From Desulfurellaceae bacterium bin18 (GTDB lineage: Bacteria > Desulfobacterota > Binatia > Bin18): DNA of 64,000 nucleotides. Shown in pieces: positions 7,959 through 16,734 of this stretch. Below the pieces are notes generated by a model. That model worked only from the letters and a program-made list of their open reading frames with translations, had not been told where the DNA came from and made no database searches. Position numbers and translations under genes: made by a program. The stretch lies in assembly GCA_002238415.1 (NCBI GenBank), contig MPMI01000001.1:1-64000 (forward strand). The letters are read 5' to 3'. Each line of letters opens with the position of its first letter. Positions within the stretch are counted from its first letter, which is position 1.

Positions 7959-8948
7959 ATGAAGGCAGGCTGTTTATTTGACTTTCGGAATCCACCCCAA
8001 TGGGCGCAATCCTACGCCGACCTCTATAACGATACCATCGACGATATGGTTGCCGTTGAAGAGCTCGGCTTTGATACCGCGTGGACTACGGAGCACCACT
8101 TTCTTGAGGATGGCTATCTCCCCTCCCAGCTCGCCGTCCTATCAGCGGTGGCTGCCAGAACACAGCGCATTGGTCTCGGCACATTCGTCTTACTCCTCCC
8201 CCTGCACGACCCCGTTCGCGTCGCCGAAGACGCAGCAGTCGTCGATCTCATTTCGCGTGGACGGCTCATTCTTGGCCTGGGCCAGGGCTATCGAGTCGGC
8301 GAGTTTACGGGCTTTGAAAAAGATCACAAGCGACGAGGCTCAGCCCTGACCGAGGGCATCGACATCCTCCGCAAGTCATGGTCTGGGGAAACATTTTCTC
8401 ATACCGGGAAGTTTTGGAGCTACACAGACATTATGGTCACACCGTCTCCAGCCCAACCTGGAGGGCCGCCCCTGATGGCTGGAGCGAGGAGCATAAAAGG
8501 CATTCAGCGCGTGGCACGCATGGGCTGTCATTTCCTGCCCATTGGTGACACCGAGGACATTGATATTTACCGTACGGCCTGTACCGACCTCGGCCGAGAA
8601 CCAGGCCAGGTCCGGATCCTGCGTTCGTGCTATGTGACCGACAAGGATGACAGCGAGTTAGATAAAGTCTGGCCGCACGTCAACTACCAGGTCGATCATT
8701 ATGCCAAGTGGATGCATGAAGCCAATGACAAACCCGAAGACCGCACGAATACGTCAGATGGATTCCGCGATCTGAGTAACTTCTTCACCGGCCCACCGCA
8801 AAAAGTGCTCGATGAGATCAAAGCGTTTGAAGCTGAGTCGGGCATAGACGAACTCGTGCTGTTTTTCCATTTCCCCGGTATGGATCGCGCGGTGTCGCGG
8901 GGGTCTATGCAGCGCTTTGCCGCTGACGTCCTCCCACATCTACGCTAA
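7959..8948 (+). CDS. LLM class flavin-dependent oxidoreductase (first of four)
   Basis: A 329-residue luciferase-like TIM-barrel protein. The motifs ELGFDTAWTTEHHF, GLGTFVLLLPLHDPVRVAED and LISRGRLILGLGQGYR are typical of bacterial-luciferase-like monooxygenases and of F420-dependent reductases. The fold binds FMN or F420 and oxidises or reduces small organics, often with O2. AAAGGAG precedes the ATG. It opens a run of catabolic genes on the plus strand. The family cannot be split into FMN and F420 users by eye. Confidence 0.88.
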   Translation: MKAGCLFDFRNPPQWAQSYADLYNDTIDDMVAVEELGFDTAWTTEHHFLEDGYLPSQLAVLSAVAARTQRIGLGTFVLLLPLHDPVRVAEDAAVVDLISRGRLILGLGQGYRVGEFTGFEKDHKRRGSALTEGIDILRKSWSGETFSHTGKFWSYTDIMVTPSPAQPGGPPLMAGARSIKGIQRVARMGCHFLPIGDTEDIDIYRTACTDLGREPGQVRILRSCYVTDKDDSELDKVWPHVNYQVDHYAKWMHEANDKPEDRTNTSDGFRDLSNFFTGPPQKVLDEIKAFEAESGIDELVLFFHFPGMDRAVSRGSMQRFAADVLPHLR

Positions 8949-9027
8949 ACAAGCATATCTGCGTGCCGGGAATCCCTTCCGGCTTCGCCATTTATAAGGA
9001 ATTATCCGTTTATTTTTCATCCCCGCG

Positions 9028-9858
9028 ATGCACTACCGCTGGAATTTTCCAGAACACCGGGCGCATATCGATGCCGAGTTTGCACGTGGGCTTTCGCCAC
9101 ATAAAGACCCGGAAGGGCAGCAGGCTGATATTGCACCCATCCAGGCAGCTTTTTCCGGGTTCCCCGAACTGATGGGTGTTACGCCCACGACGATTCCTGC
9201 GATCGAAGGCTCGCACATCGAATGCCTTGAATTGCTGAACGCCCATTTCCTGTGCCACCCCTATGTTCTGGGTGGTCATCCCAGTAGTGCGGATTTCGGC
9301 CTGATTGGTCCTCTTTACGCACATCTTGGACGCGACCCGGTCCCTGCAGGTTTGATGAAGAATATTGCCCCAAACGTCTACCGGTGGACAGAGCGTATGT
9401 TCGAAGCCGGTTTGACCGATGGAGAATTTGTCGACACGCCGTGCGAGTTCGCCGCCGATGACAGCATTCCGGAAACTTTGATCCCGTTTATCGAATATCT
9501 GTTTCGTGACTGCGGCCCCCAGGTCCGGGGCATGGTTGAGACCTTCAACGCGTGGGCCAATCGTGACCCACAGCCGGTCTCGGGCACACTCGTGCAGGCA
9601 GATCCGGAAGGCACTGGAGGCGCGCATCCGAACCTTGGCGCGTTCGAATTCAATCTGCGGGGAACAATCATCAAGACTCAGGCATTTGCCAATGTTGTCT
9701 ACCATTTTCAGCGGGTGCTCGATGTCGTCGCGTCCCTCGATCAGAGCGGTCGGACGAAGTTTGAAGCCCTCGTGGCGCAGACCGGTGGAAGTGAGCTGAT
9801 GGCGACCAGGATCGAGCGTCGTATTCAGTCGGAACATTATCGGTTATCGCTAGCGTGA
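9028..9858 (+). pseudogene. Glutathione S-transferase remnant lacking its N-terminal domain
   Basis: The reading frame resembles the C-terminal part of a long glutathione S-transferase (PSSADFGLIGPLYAHLGRDP, then IAPNVYRWTERM). The frame is open from an upstream TAA with residues IIRLFFIPAMHYRWNF in continuity before the first ATG, so the ATG is internal to the ancestral gene. Only about 80 bases separate it from the LLM stop, leaving no room for the thioredoxin-like domain that binds glutathione. There is no ribosome site. It is most likely a 5'-deleted gene, although a 276-residue product could still be made. Confidence 0.65.
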
Positions 9859-9956
9859 TGTATGCGAACCATCAGTGGCTGCCGACACCGTGGATAACAA
9901 CGGATTGAAATGACTGATAAGCGAAGTGCAATTTCGAGAGAGGAGGGTTCATTCCA

Positions 9957-11048
9957 ATGACGCTTTACGCAGATTCTCGCTATCCCGTTTCTCCTACGAT
10001 TGAAGCCTTACATGTTGACGAAATGCAGTCCTATGCGCGTAGCGGTACGTGGGGCACCGCAGCCCAAAGAACCGCAATTGCCGCCACTGCGCGTATCGCG
10101 CAATACGAACAGGGCTTACAAGAACCGGTTGGCGATGAGAAGCTGGCGGCACAGGCCAAACTCCCTGACGCGGCGGTGCGACTGGCGCGCGCGGTGGCGG
10201 TTGATTCGGAAAACATCGACCGCAAGTTTTGCCAGGACATACAAGCCCAGGGTGTGACCGAGGGCGCGTATGTTGAAATCGTCGCGCTTGTGTCGCGCCT
10301 CTCCAATCTTGACGTCTTTGCCCGCGGCCTCGGCATACCGCCCCGAAAATTACTGGAGCCCGCCGACGGTACGCCCCCCTCTTTCGAACGCCCGGCTGAA
10401 GCCGTCGATGAGGGATTCTTTACCGCGAGTGTCCCCAGCGTTCCGGAAGGTGGCGCATTAGCCGAATCGTTATACGGCAAAAGTCCGGCGGGGAATATTT
10501 TCCGCGCCGTGAGCCTCGTACCTGATGAATCCCGTCGCGTGATTGGCCTGGTCAGTCAGCAGTATTTCGGAGCTGAGCATTTGCTCGATTTTCACGCCAC
10601 ATCAGACCACGCCCTTTCGCGAGCCCAAATAGAACTCGTCGCAACCAAGGTTTCGGAACATAACCAGTGTTTCTACTGAACCACGTGGCATGCCCACCTG
10701 CTCCGTGAGAGCGGAAAAGCTCACAACCGAAACTACGAGTTAGCTGGTGCGATCGATGCAACTATTGACAGCGGTGTGGAACACGGGTGTGAACTCGTGC
10801 GATTCGCTGCTGCTTTGATGAAACCCGATACCGCAGAACTGGCGACAGCACGTGATGCGGTCGCCGAGCGACTAGGTCCCGATGCGGTCACGACGGCGTC
10901 GATCATCGGCGGCAACTTCAGCATGCTGGACCGTGTCGCCAATGCGATTGGAATCAGCGTCGATGCAATGGTCGTAAAACCCACCGCGGACTTTCGCGAA
11001 GCGCTGGGGATCAACGCGTTCCCATCGGCGGTGAATACACTACTCTGA
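9957..11048 (+). CDS. AhpD-like (carboxymuconolactone decarboxylase family) selenoprotein with in-frame UGA
   Basis: The frame runs from 9957 to an in-frame TGA at 10677-10679 and then, without a shift, to a stop at 11046-11048, giving 363 residues if the TGA is read. The product has two AhpD/CMD-like halves. At the TGA the sequence reads NQCFY-U-TTWHAHLLRE, so Cys238, U241 and His245 form the AhpD catalytic motif CxxCxxxH with selenocysteine in place of the second Cys. AhpD-like selenoproteins are an established bacterial family. The downstream part (SGKAHNRNYELAGAI and onward) is good coding sequence and continues the domain. A hairpin with a G at the start of its loop lies 33 bases after the TGA. 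GAGAGGAGGG precedes the ATG. Expected activity is thiol/selenol peroxidase-like reduction. The alternative is a nonsense mutation of a Cys codon. Confidence 0.8.
10680..10724 (+). promoter_or_regulatory. Candidate bacterial SECIS element
   Basis: Just after the in-frame TGA, bases 10705-10724 can fold into a hairpin: GAGC (10709-10712) pairs with GCTC (10719-10722) around a GGAAAA loop, extended by GT/AC with a two-base bulge. The loop begins with G, and 33 bases separate it from the TGA, within the distance known for bacterial SECIS elements. The stem is short, so this is supportive rather than decisive. Confidence 0.5.
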
Positions 11049-11090
11049 CGACTCCCGCTCAAATGTAGGCCCACCGGCACGTTGTGGGCA

Positions 11091-11124
11091 CAAGGGTGAA
11101 GGATGTGTCATGACACACCCTTTT
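11091..11124 (+). terminator. Probable terminator after the AhpD-like gene, containing a 14-bp palindrome
   Basis: AAGGGTG (11091-11097) can pair with CACCCTT (11116-11122), followed by further T residues. Inside lies the perfect palindrome TGTGTCATGACACA (11104-11117), which could instead be an operator for the following LLM gene. Confidence 0.45.
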
Positions 11125-11254
11125 GACATCATAAGGCGATAAAACTGAACGAGCCTTCATTCGGCAACAGGCAGTAACAGGCGGAAGAAAAAAGTAAAAT
11201 TGGCTTTGAATAATTCCTACACGTCTGCTAGGCCGTTTGTGTAGGAGGGGTGAT

Positions 11255-12340
11255 ATGAAATTTGGTCTGCTCATGCCGTTCTGGAATCCGGCCCGCTGGG
11301 AGCGTCCTTTTCCTGAGCTGTATCAGGACCTTCTGGACCAAATCGGCAGAGTCGAGGAACTTGGCTACGATAATATCTGGCTGACCGAGCACCACTTCGA
11401 CACTGACGGCTGGTCGCCTGCGCTGCTGCCCCTGGCCGCCGGTATTGCCACCCGCACGACCCGCATCCGGATTGGCACGTTTATTCTCATTCTGCCCTTT
11501 CAACATGCCTTGCGCGTGGCCGAGGATGCCGTCACCGCGGATATTCTGTCCAATGGCCGGTTCGATCTCGGTGTGGGCAAAGGCTATCGCACTAAGGAAT
11601 TTACTGCCTTCGGTTTTCCCCGTGAGCAGCGTGATGCGCGTCTGGAAGAAGACCTCGCTGTTCTGCAGGGACTCTGGACAAACGAGTCCTTCTCTTTTGA
11701 CGGAGACTATTATCAGCTCAAAGATGTCCGTCTCACTCCGCGCCCCGTCCAGCAGCCCCATCCGCCGATTTGGATTGGTGCCCGTGGCAAGAAAGCGGTT
11801 CAGCGAGCGGCACGAATGGGGTTTCACCTGATGGGCACGGGGGGCAAGAAGGCGGTGCGGCGAGCGGCAAGAGGGGGGTTTCACGGGGGGGGCAGGGGAG
11901 AGGTGGCCCAGCGGGGAGCCTATGACGACGAGTTGGAACGGAATGGCCGGAATCCGAAAGATTACTACCTAGCCCAACTGCGCTGGGTGTATGTGGCAGA
12001 GAGTCGGGACAAAGCCTGGGACATCGTCGGTGAGCATATGCATTATCTCTTCTCCTCTGCTTTTCCGTTGCTCAAAGAAGCCGGCGACCTGCGGGCCGAT
12101 CGAGCCATGGAGCGGGTGCCCAGCATTGAGGAACTGCGCAATATCGATCCCACCATTCCGGGCGGGGCGCCCATTGTGGGAACACCGGACGATTGTATTC
12201 AGGCCTTACAACGCTACCAGGACGAAACGCGGGTGACCCATTTGGCCATGGGCATGCATCTGCCAGGACTCGCACTGGACAAGGTGACCGAGTGCCTTGA
12301 GTTATTTGCTCAGGAGGTCATGCCACATTTTCGCTCATGA
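11255..12340 (+). CDS. LLM class flavin-dependent oxidoreductase (second), with an anomalous internal duplication
   Basis: A 361-residue luciferase-like protein closely related in plan to the gene at 7959 (ELGYDNIWLTEHHFDTDGW, IGTFILILPFQHALRVAED, GRFDLGVGKGYR). The start at 11255 follows GTAGGAGGGG. Within the barrel, the segment GKKAVQRAARMGFHLMGTG is followed directly by a distorted copy, GKKAVRRAARGGFHGGGRG. This adds 19 residues not expected in the fold, and the altered stretch continues a few codons to about 11925. The changes are mostly to G at DNA level. The real protein may be about 340 residues with a normal sequence here. Confidence 0.82.
   Translation: MKFGLLMPFWNPARWERPFPELYQDLLDQIGRVEELGYDNIWLTEHHFDTDGWSPALLPLAAGIATRTTRIRIGTFILILPFQHALRVAEDAVTADILSNGRFDLGVGKGYRTKEFTAFGFPREQRDARLEEDLAVLQGLWTNESFSFDGDYYQLKDVRLTPRPVQQPHPPIWIGARGKKAVQRAARMGFHLMGTGGKKAVRRAARGGFHGGGRGEVAQRGAYDDELERNGRNPKDYYLAQLRWVYVAESRDKAWDIVGEHMHYLFSSAFPLLKEAGDLRADRAMERVPSIEELRNIDPTIPGGAPIVGTPDDCIQALQRYQDETRVTHLAMGMHLPGLALDKVTECLELFAQEVMPHFRS
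11786..11899. repeat. In-frame 57-bp tandem duplication with G-skewed second copy
   Basis: Copy 1 is 11786-11842 and copy 2 is 11843-11899. About a dozen positions differ, and nearly all changes are A, T or C to G, producing runs such as seven or more G. The pattern resembles low-signal G miscalls rather than ordinary mutation. Confidence 0.85.
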
Positions 12341-12519
12341 GGAGACTGGAAGGACGCGAAACACGCGGAGTAAAGGGGAAAAAGATGGCGAACGACCGTC
12401 ACGGCAGATCTCCTCCAGAGAAGAGATTTATTTTTTCGCCCGAAGGTTGACAGCAGATTTTTCTGAGAGTATGCCGACGATAGAGTGTGTGTAAAACCAT
12501 ATATATAAAGGAGGGGAAC

Positions 12520-14262
12520 ATGCCGCAATTCGACACAGTGATTAAGAACGGTACAATCGTCGACGGAACGAAGGTGCCACGTTACCAGGCCGACCTTGGT
12601 ATCAAGGACGGGAAAGTTGCTGAGATTGGGAAACTCAGCAGCAGCGATGCCAAAAAAGAGGTTGATGCCAGCGGGCAGATTGTTGCTCCGGGATTCATCG
12701 ATCTGCACACCCACTACGATGCCCAGTTGCACTGGGACCCGTACTGTACGATCGGTAGTTGGCACGGTGTAACCACCGTTACCATTGGGAATTGCGGGTT
12801 TGGTTTTGCCCCGTTGCGGCCGCAAGACGCCGACCGGGCCATGCTGGCCTTGTCTCGTACCGAAGCGATTCCGCTGGAGCCCATGCGGGTATCGATGAAG
12901 GTGGACTGGGAAACCTTCCCTCAATACATGGATCGTCTGTCCCGCATGCCCTTGGGCGTCAACGTTTCTCATCTCTTCCCGCTGGCCCCAGCAGTGGCGT
13001 ACGTGATGGGTGGTTTTGATGATGCCAAGAAGCGCTTCCCGAATAAAGAAGAGATGGACATCATTACCGGCCTGTACAAGGAAGCCGTGAAGGCTGGCGC
13101 CGCGGGTTGGTCCGCCCAGCGTCTGGTGCCCGAGAGCCGGGTGTCCGTGCAGCGCGACTATGATGGCACGCCGATGATCACCGACATCCTGCCGGATGAG
13201 TTCTATATGGATATGGCCAAAGCCATGAGCGAAGTCGGTGAGGGCTGTATTCAGTTTACCCAGTCAGGTGCAAGTGAAAGCACCTTTGGGGTTGAGGATG
13301 ACTTCAAATTCCTCGAAAAGATGACCAAGACCGCCGGTCAGCCGCTGCTGTACAACGCCATGTTAATCAGTGACAAGCATCCTGAGTCCCACCAGGCCCA
13401 GTTGAATTGGGTCAATGCGGCCAACGAACGCGGCGCTCGTGTGTTCGGACAGGGCGTCACCGCTCGGGCCCCAGTGCGGATGACCCTGGAAGACTGGAAC
13501 CTGTTTGACGGGATTCCGGCCTGGAAGGAAGCCACGCTCGGGACGGTCGAAGAGCGCAAAGCCAAACTGTCGAAGCCTGAACTGCGCAAGGAAATGCGCG
13601 AAGACTACGACCAGGGCGGCATGGAAACCATGAATGTTGTCTTTGGTGAGTTTGACAAGTTTATTGCGCGCAAGGTTCGTGACCGTGACCTTAAACTCAA
13701 ATACGAAGGCCTGTCGGTAGAGCAAATTGCCGAAAAGGAAGGCAAACACGTCATCGACGCTATGCTGGATCTTTCGGTGGCCGACGACCTGCGGACCGAG
13801 TGGGCTGGCCCCGTGTCCAATGCCAACATCGAGGGCTACAAAGAGCTGATGGGCTCGCCCTACACGCTGCCGGGTGTGTCGGATGGTGGGGCGCACGTGA
13901 AGTTCATCACGCCGGCCATCTACCCGACCGAAGTCCTGTCCTGGCTGGTGCGCGAGCAGGGTGTTATGAGCCTGGAAGAAGCTCACTTCCGCCTGAGTGG
14001 GATCATGGCCTGGGCCGCGGGCATCAAGGACCGTGGGACGCTACGTACAGGTATGGCGGCCGACATCGTGGTCTACGATGCCGATACCGTTAAGGCTCTG
14101 CCGGGTGAGATCGCCCACGACCTGCCGGCCAACGAGTGGCGGCGGGTCCAGAAAGCCGAAGGGTATAAGCACATTCTGGTGAACGGTGAAGAGACCTTCC
14201 AGAATGGCGAATGCACTGGGAACACCTCGGGTGCGCTCCTCCGCAATGGTGAAGCCCGCTAG
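12520..14262 (+). CDS. N-acyl-D-amino-acid deacylase family amidohydrolase
   Basis: A 580-residue amidohydrolase-superfamily protein. The metal-binding HxH is in GFIDLHTHYDAQ, followed by GVTTVTIGNCGFGFAPL, which is typical of D-aminoacylases, and SDGGAHVKFITPA carries the late metal-site Asp. Family members hydrolyse N-acyl-D-amino acids or related amides and cyclic ureides with zinc. The start at 12520 has AAGGAGGGG upstream. It is followed by a strong terminator at 14304. Its placement between LLM genes suggests hydrolysis of an amide-containing intermediate, but this is inference. Confidence 0.87.
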   Translation: MPQFDTVIKNGTIVDGTKVPRYQADLGIKDGKVAEIGKLSSSDAKKEVDASGQIVAPGFIDLHTHYDAQLHWDPYCTIGSWHGVTTVTIGNCGFGFAPLRPQDADRAMLALSRTEAIPLEPMRVSMKVDWETFPQYMDRLSRMPLGVNVSHLFPLAPAVAYVMGGFDDAKKRFPNKEEMDIITGLYKEAVKAGAAGWSAQRLVPESRVSVQRDYDGTPMITDILPDEFYMDMAKAMSEVGEGCIQFTQSGASESTFGVEDDFKFLEKMTKTAGQPLLYNAMLISDKHPESHQAQLNWVNAANERGARVFGQGVTARAPVRMTLEDWNLFDGIPAWKEATLGTVEERKAKLSKPELRKEMREDYDQGGMETMNVVFGEFDKFIARKVRDRDLKLKYEGLSVEQIAEKEGKHVIDAMLDLSVADDLRTEWAGPVSNANIEGYKELMGSPYTLPGVSDGGAHVKFITPAIYPTEVLSWLVREQGVMSLEEAHFRLSGIMAWAAGIKDRGTLRTGMAADIVVYDADTVKALPGEIAHDLPANEWRRVQKAEGYKHILVNGEETFQNGECTGNTSGALLRNGEAR

Positions 14263-14303
14263 GTAAAACGCTTAGCGTATTACAGCCCGAATCGTAACCA
14301 AAG

Positions 14304-14345
14304 ACGGGGAACCGGAGAATCGCTCTCCGGTTCCCCGTTTTTTTT
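14304..14345 (+). terminator. Rho-independent terminator after the deacylase gene
   Basis: A perfect 15-bp GC-rich stem (ACGGGGAACCGGAGA with its complement), a 5-base loop and a run of eight T. It is also nearly symmetric but lacks a T-run on the minus strand. Confidence 0.93.
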
Positions 14346-14421
14346 CGCCGCGACAGAATAACTGGAATAGCTGCAATAGCTGCAATATCTGATAGATAGG
14401 ACAGCCAAGAGAGGAGGGGAT

Positions 14422-15489
14422 ATGAAGTTTGGCATGTTCTACGAGATCCAAGTGCCCAAACCGTGGCACGAGGATAGTGAATTTGACATCTATCAACAGG
14501 TGCTTGATCAGGTCCAACTCGCGGATGCGGTCGGGTATGATTCGTTCTGGACGGTTGAGCATCATTTTTTTTCAGAATTTTCGCACTGCTCTGCACCAGA
14601 AGTCCTGTACGGTGCAGTCAGCCAACGGACACAGAATATTCGGATTGGACATGGGGTCGTATTGTTACCCTTTCCGTATAACCATCCGGTTCGGGTTGCA
14701 GAACGCGTGGCTGTGCTTGACCTGCTGAGTAATGGCCGTATCGAGGTTGGCACCGGACGCTCAACCACGGAAATTGAACTGGATGGGTTTGGCATTCCGC
14801 CCGAAGAGACACGGGCCCGTTGGGACGAAGCGTTGCGTATGCTGCCCCAAATCTGGACCAACGAAACGTTTGAATGGGAGGGGAAATATTTTAAAATTCC
14901 ACCCCGCGAAGTCGTACCCAAACCGCGTCAAAAGCCACATCCGCCACTCTGGATGGCAACGACGAGTGCTGAAGGGCATGAACTGGCCGGCCAAAAGGGC
15001 TTGGGCCTCTTATCTTTCACGCTCCTGGTTGAACCGCCGGAACTCGCCAACCGGATTGCCAAGTATCGAGCGGCCATTAAAGACGCCAAGCCGACCGGTG
15101 CATTCGTGAATGAACAAACCGCGGTCTTTGCTATGGGCTACTGTGGTGAAAGTCCCGAGGAGGCGCGCCAGACAGCCGCAGACAGTATGGTCTGGGCAAC
15201 CCGGCGGGCTATTGACATGGTTCTACCCATGGCCCAAAAGGCGAAGGGCGATTATAGTTACCTCCAGCAGATTTTTGGCATTGATATGGATACGATAACC
15301 TTTGATTACCTGTCCGATCATGACCTGGTCGTTGTCGGGGATCCAGAGGAATGCATCCGTACGCTCAAGCTTCACAAGGAAGCCGGGGCGGACAGCGTTT
15401 TACTGATGCAGCAAGTGCATAATATTCCACACGAGAAAGTCCTGGGATCAATTGAGCGCTTTGCGAAATATGTGATGCCATATGTATAG
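14422..15489 (+). CDS. LLM class flavin-dependent oxidoreductase (third)
   Basis: A 355-residue luciferase-like monooxygenase. Motifs include VGYDSFWTVEHHFFSEF, IGHGVVLLPFPYNHPVRVAER, DLLSNGRIEVGTGRS and a C-terminal VVGDPEECIRTLKLH. It is more distant from the other two LLM genes, closer to luciferase-like enzymes that keep the EHHF metal/flavin loop. GAGAGGAGGGG precedes the ATG. It begins the transcription unit after the terminator at 14304. Three imperfect 9-base repeats (GCAATAGCT type) at about 14364-14391 lie just upstream and could be regulator binding sites. Confidence 0.88.
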   Translation: MKFGMFYEIQVPKPWHEDSEFDIYQQVLDQVQLADAVGYDSFWTVEHHFFSEFSHCSAPEVLYGAVSQRTQNIRIGHGVVLLPFPYNHPVRVAERVAVLDLLSNGRIEVGTGRSTTEIELDGFGIPPEETRARWDEALRMLPQIWTNETFEWEGKYFKIPPREVVPKPRQKPHPPLWMATTSAEGHELAGQKGLGLLSFTLLVEPPELANRIAKYRAAIKDAKPTGAFVNEQTAVFAMGYCGESPEEARQTAADSMVWATRRAIDMVLPMAQKAKGDYSYLQQIFGIDMDTITFDYLSDHDLVVVGDPEECIRTLKLHKEAGADSVLLMQQVHNIPHEKVLGSIERFAKYVMPYV

Positions 15490-15570
15490 TGAGTAACGAG
15501 TATTCAACTGGTCTCCAGCCTCGCTGAGCGCTGACAATCAATCTCTGTATCCATAAAGGAGGGATTCGAG

Positions 15571-16707
15571 ATGGAGATAGGCACGAGTGGGTATATTTCT
15601 GCTGATGGGCATGTGGTTGAGCCGGCAGACCTCTGGACAACCCGGATGGACAAACGGTTTCGTGATCGTGCCCCGCGGGTCGAATCACGGCCTGAGGCTG
15701 ACTACTACATTATAGAAGGGCTGACCGAATTCCCGGTGGGCCTCGAAGGCGTGACCATCGAGGAGAAAATTCAGGGCCAAGTCACCACTCCAAAAGGCCG
15801 CCGGCATGCCGAAACGCGACCCGGCGCCTGGGACCCGCAGCCGCGCCTGGTTGATCAGGAGCGCGATCATCTACGGGCTGAGGTGATTTATCCGGGCGGG
15901 TTCGGCCTGCAGTTTTTCCACGTTCAGGACGCTGAATATCAGCGTGAAATCATTCGGGTCTATAACGACTGGATCAGTGAGTTTTGCTCGGCAGCCCCGG
16001 ACCGCCTGCTGGGATCAGCCTTACTACCCATGCGGGGTCCGGTCGAGTGGGCGGTTGAGGAAGCCGAACGCATAGCCGGGATGAAGGGTATTCGCACAAT
16101 CCTGATCCCGGCCGAGGTGGAGCGCTCGTATGCCCACTCCGATTATAACCCCATGTGGGACGCCCTGCAGGACATCGGGCTCCCGGTTTCCACCCACTCA
16201 GGGACTGGAACGGGTGAGGCCATTTTTGCCAAGATAGAGCGTCTTGGCACAGGGCTCGGCGTGACCGACAACAAGGTCTTGCAGCCGATGCGCGCCATGG
16301 CCGATCTCATCTGGGGTGCCGTACCGCAACGCTACCCGCAACTGCGGTTTGTGGTGGTTGAAGGCGGAATCGGCTGGGTGGCCTCGCTGCTCGGCTTCAT
16401 GGATCATTGGTGGAACGATCACCGCCACTGGATGGAGCCTCAGCTGGACGAGGCACCGAGCACGTATTTCAAGCGTCAGTTCTGGGCGACGTTCGAGGAC
16501 GATCGAGCTGGCATTCTGACCCGCGAACTGGTCGGGGTTGACCGCCTCATGTGGGGCTCGGACTATCCGCATACCGAGGGAACATTTCCCTATTCCCAAG
16601 AGCAGATCATGCGGGATTTTATGGGCGTGCCGGAAGCTGAGGTGTACCAGATGGTGACGGGTAATGCGGCGCAGTTGTATGGACTCGCTGAGCAGGAAAC
16701 GAGTTGA
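15571..16707 (+). CDS. COG2159 metal-dependent amidohydrolase, paralogue A
   Basis: A 378-residue Amidohydro_2 TIM-barrel protein. It starts with ISADGHVVEPADLW, has a central LPVSTHSGTGTGE with a metal-ligand His, and ends with WGSDYPHTEGTFP carrying the conserved Asp. Relatives include ACMSD-type decarboxylases and hydrolases of ring-cleavage products. TAAAGGAGGG precedes the ATG. It is followed 27 bases later by a paralogue of the same plan, so the pair probably arose by tandem duplication and may form a heteromer or act on successive substrates. Confidence 0.88.
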   Translation: MEIGTSGYISADGHVVEPADLWTTRMDKRFRDRAPRVESRPEADYYIIEGLTEFPVGLEGVTIEEKIQGQVTTPKGRRHAETRPGAWDPQPRLVDQERDHLRAEVIYPGGFGLQFFHVQDAEYQREIIRVYNDWISEFCSAAPDRLLGSALLPMRGPVEWAVEEAERIAGMKGIRTILIPAEVERSYAHSDYNPMWDALQDIGLPVSTHSGTGTGEAIFAKIERLGTGLGVTDNKVLQPMRAMADLIWGAVPQRYPQLRFVVVEGGIGWVASLLGFMDHWWNDHRHWMEPQLDEAPSTYFKRQFWATFEDDRAGILTRELVGVDRLMWGSDYPHTEGTFPYSQEQIMRDFMGVPEAEVYQMVTGNAAQLYGLAEQETS

Positions 16708-16734
16708 ACCGAGGAAACGAAGGAGGAATCGTAG

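Noticed and set aside
10776..11048. A separate small gene after the TGA of the AhpD-like gene
   Set aside because: It is in the same frame as the upstream part and continues the same domain, so it was merged as one gene with a recoded TGA.
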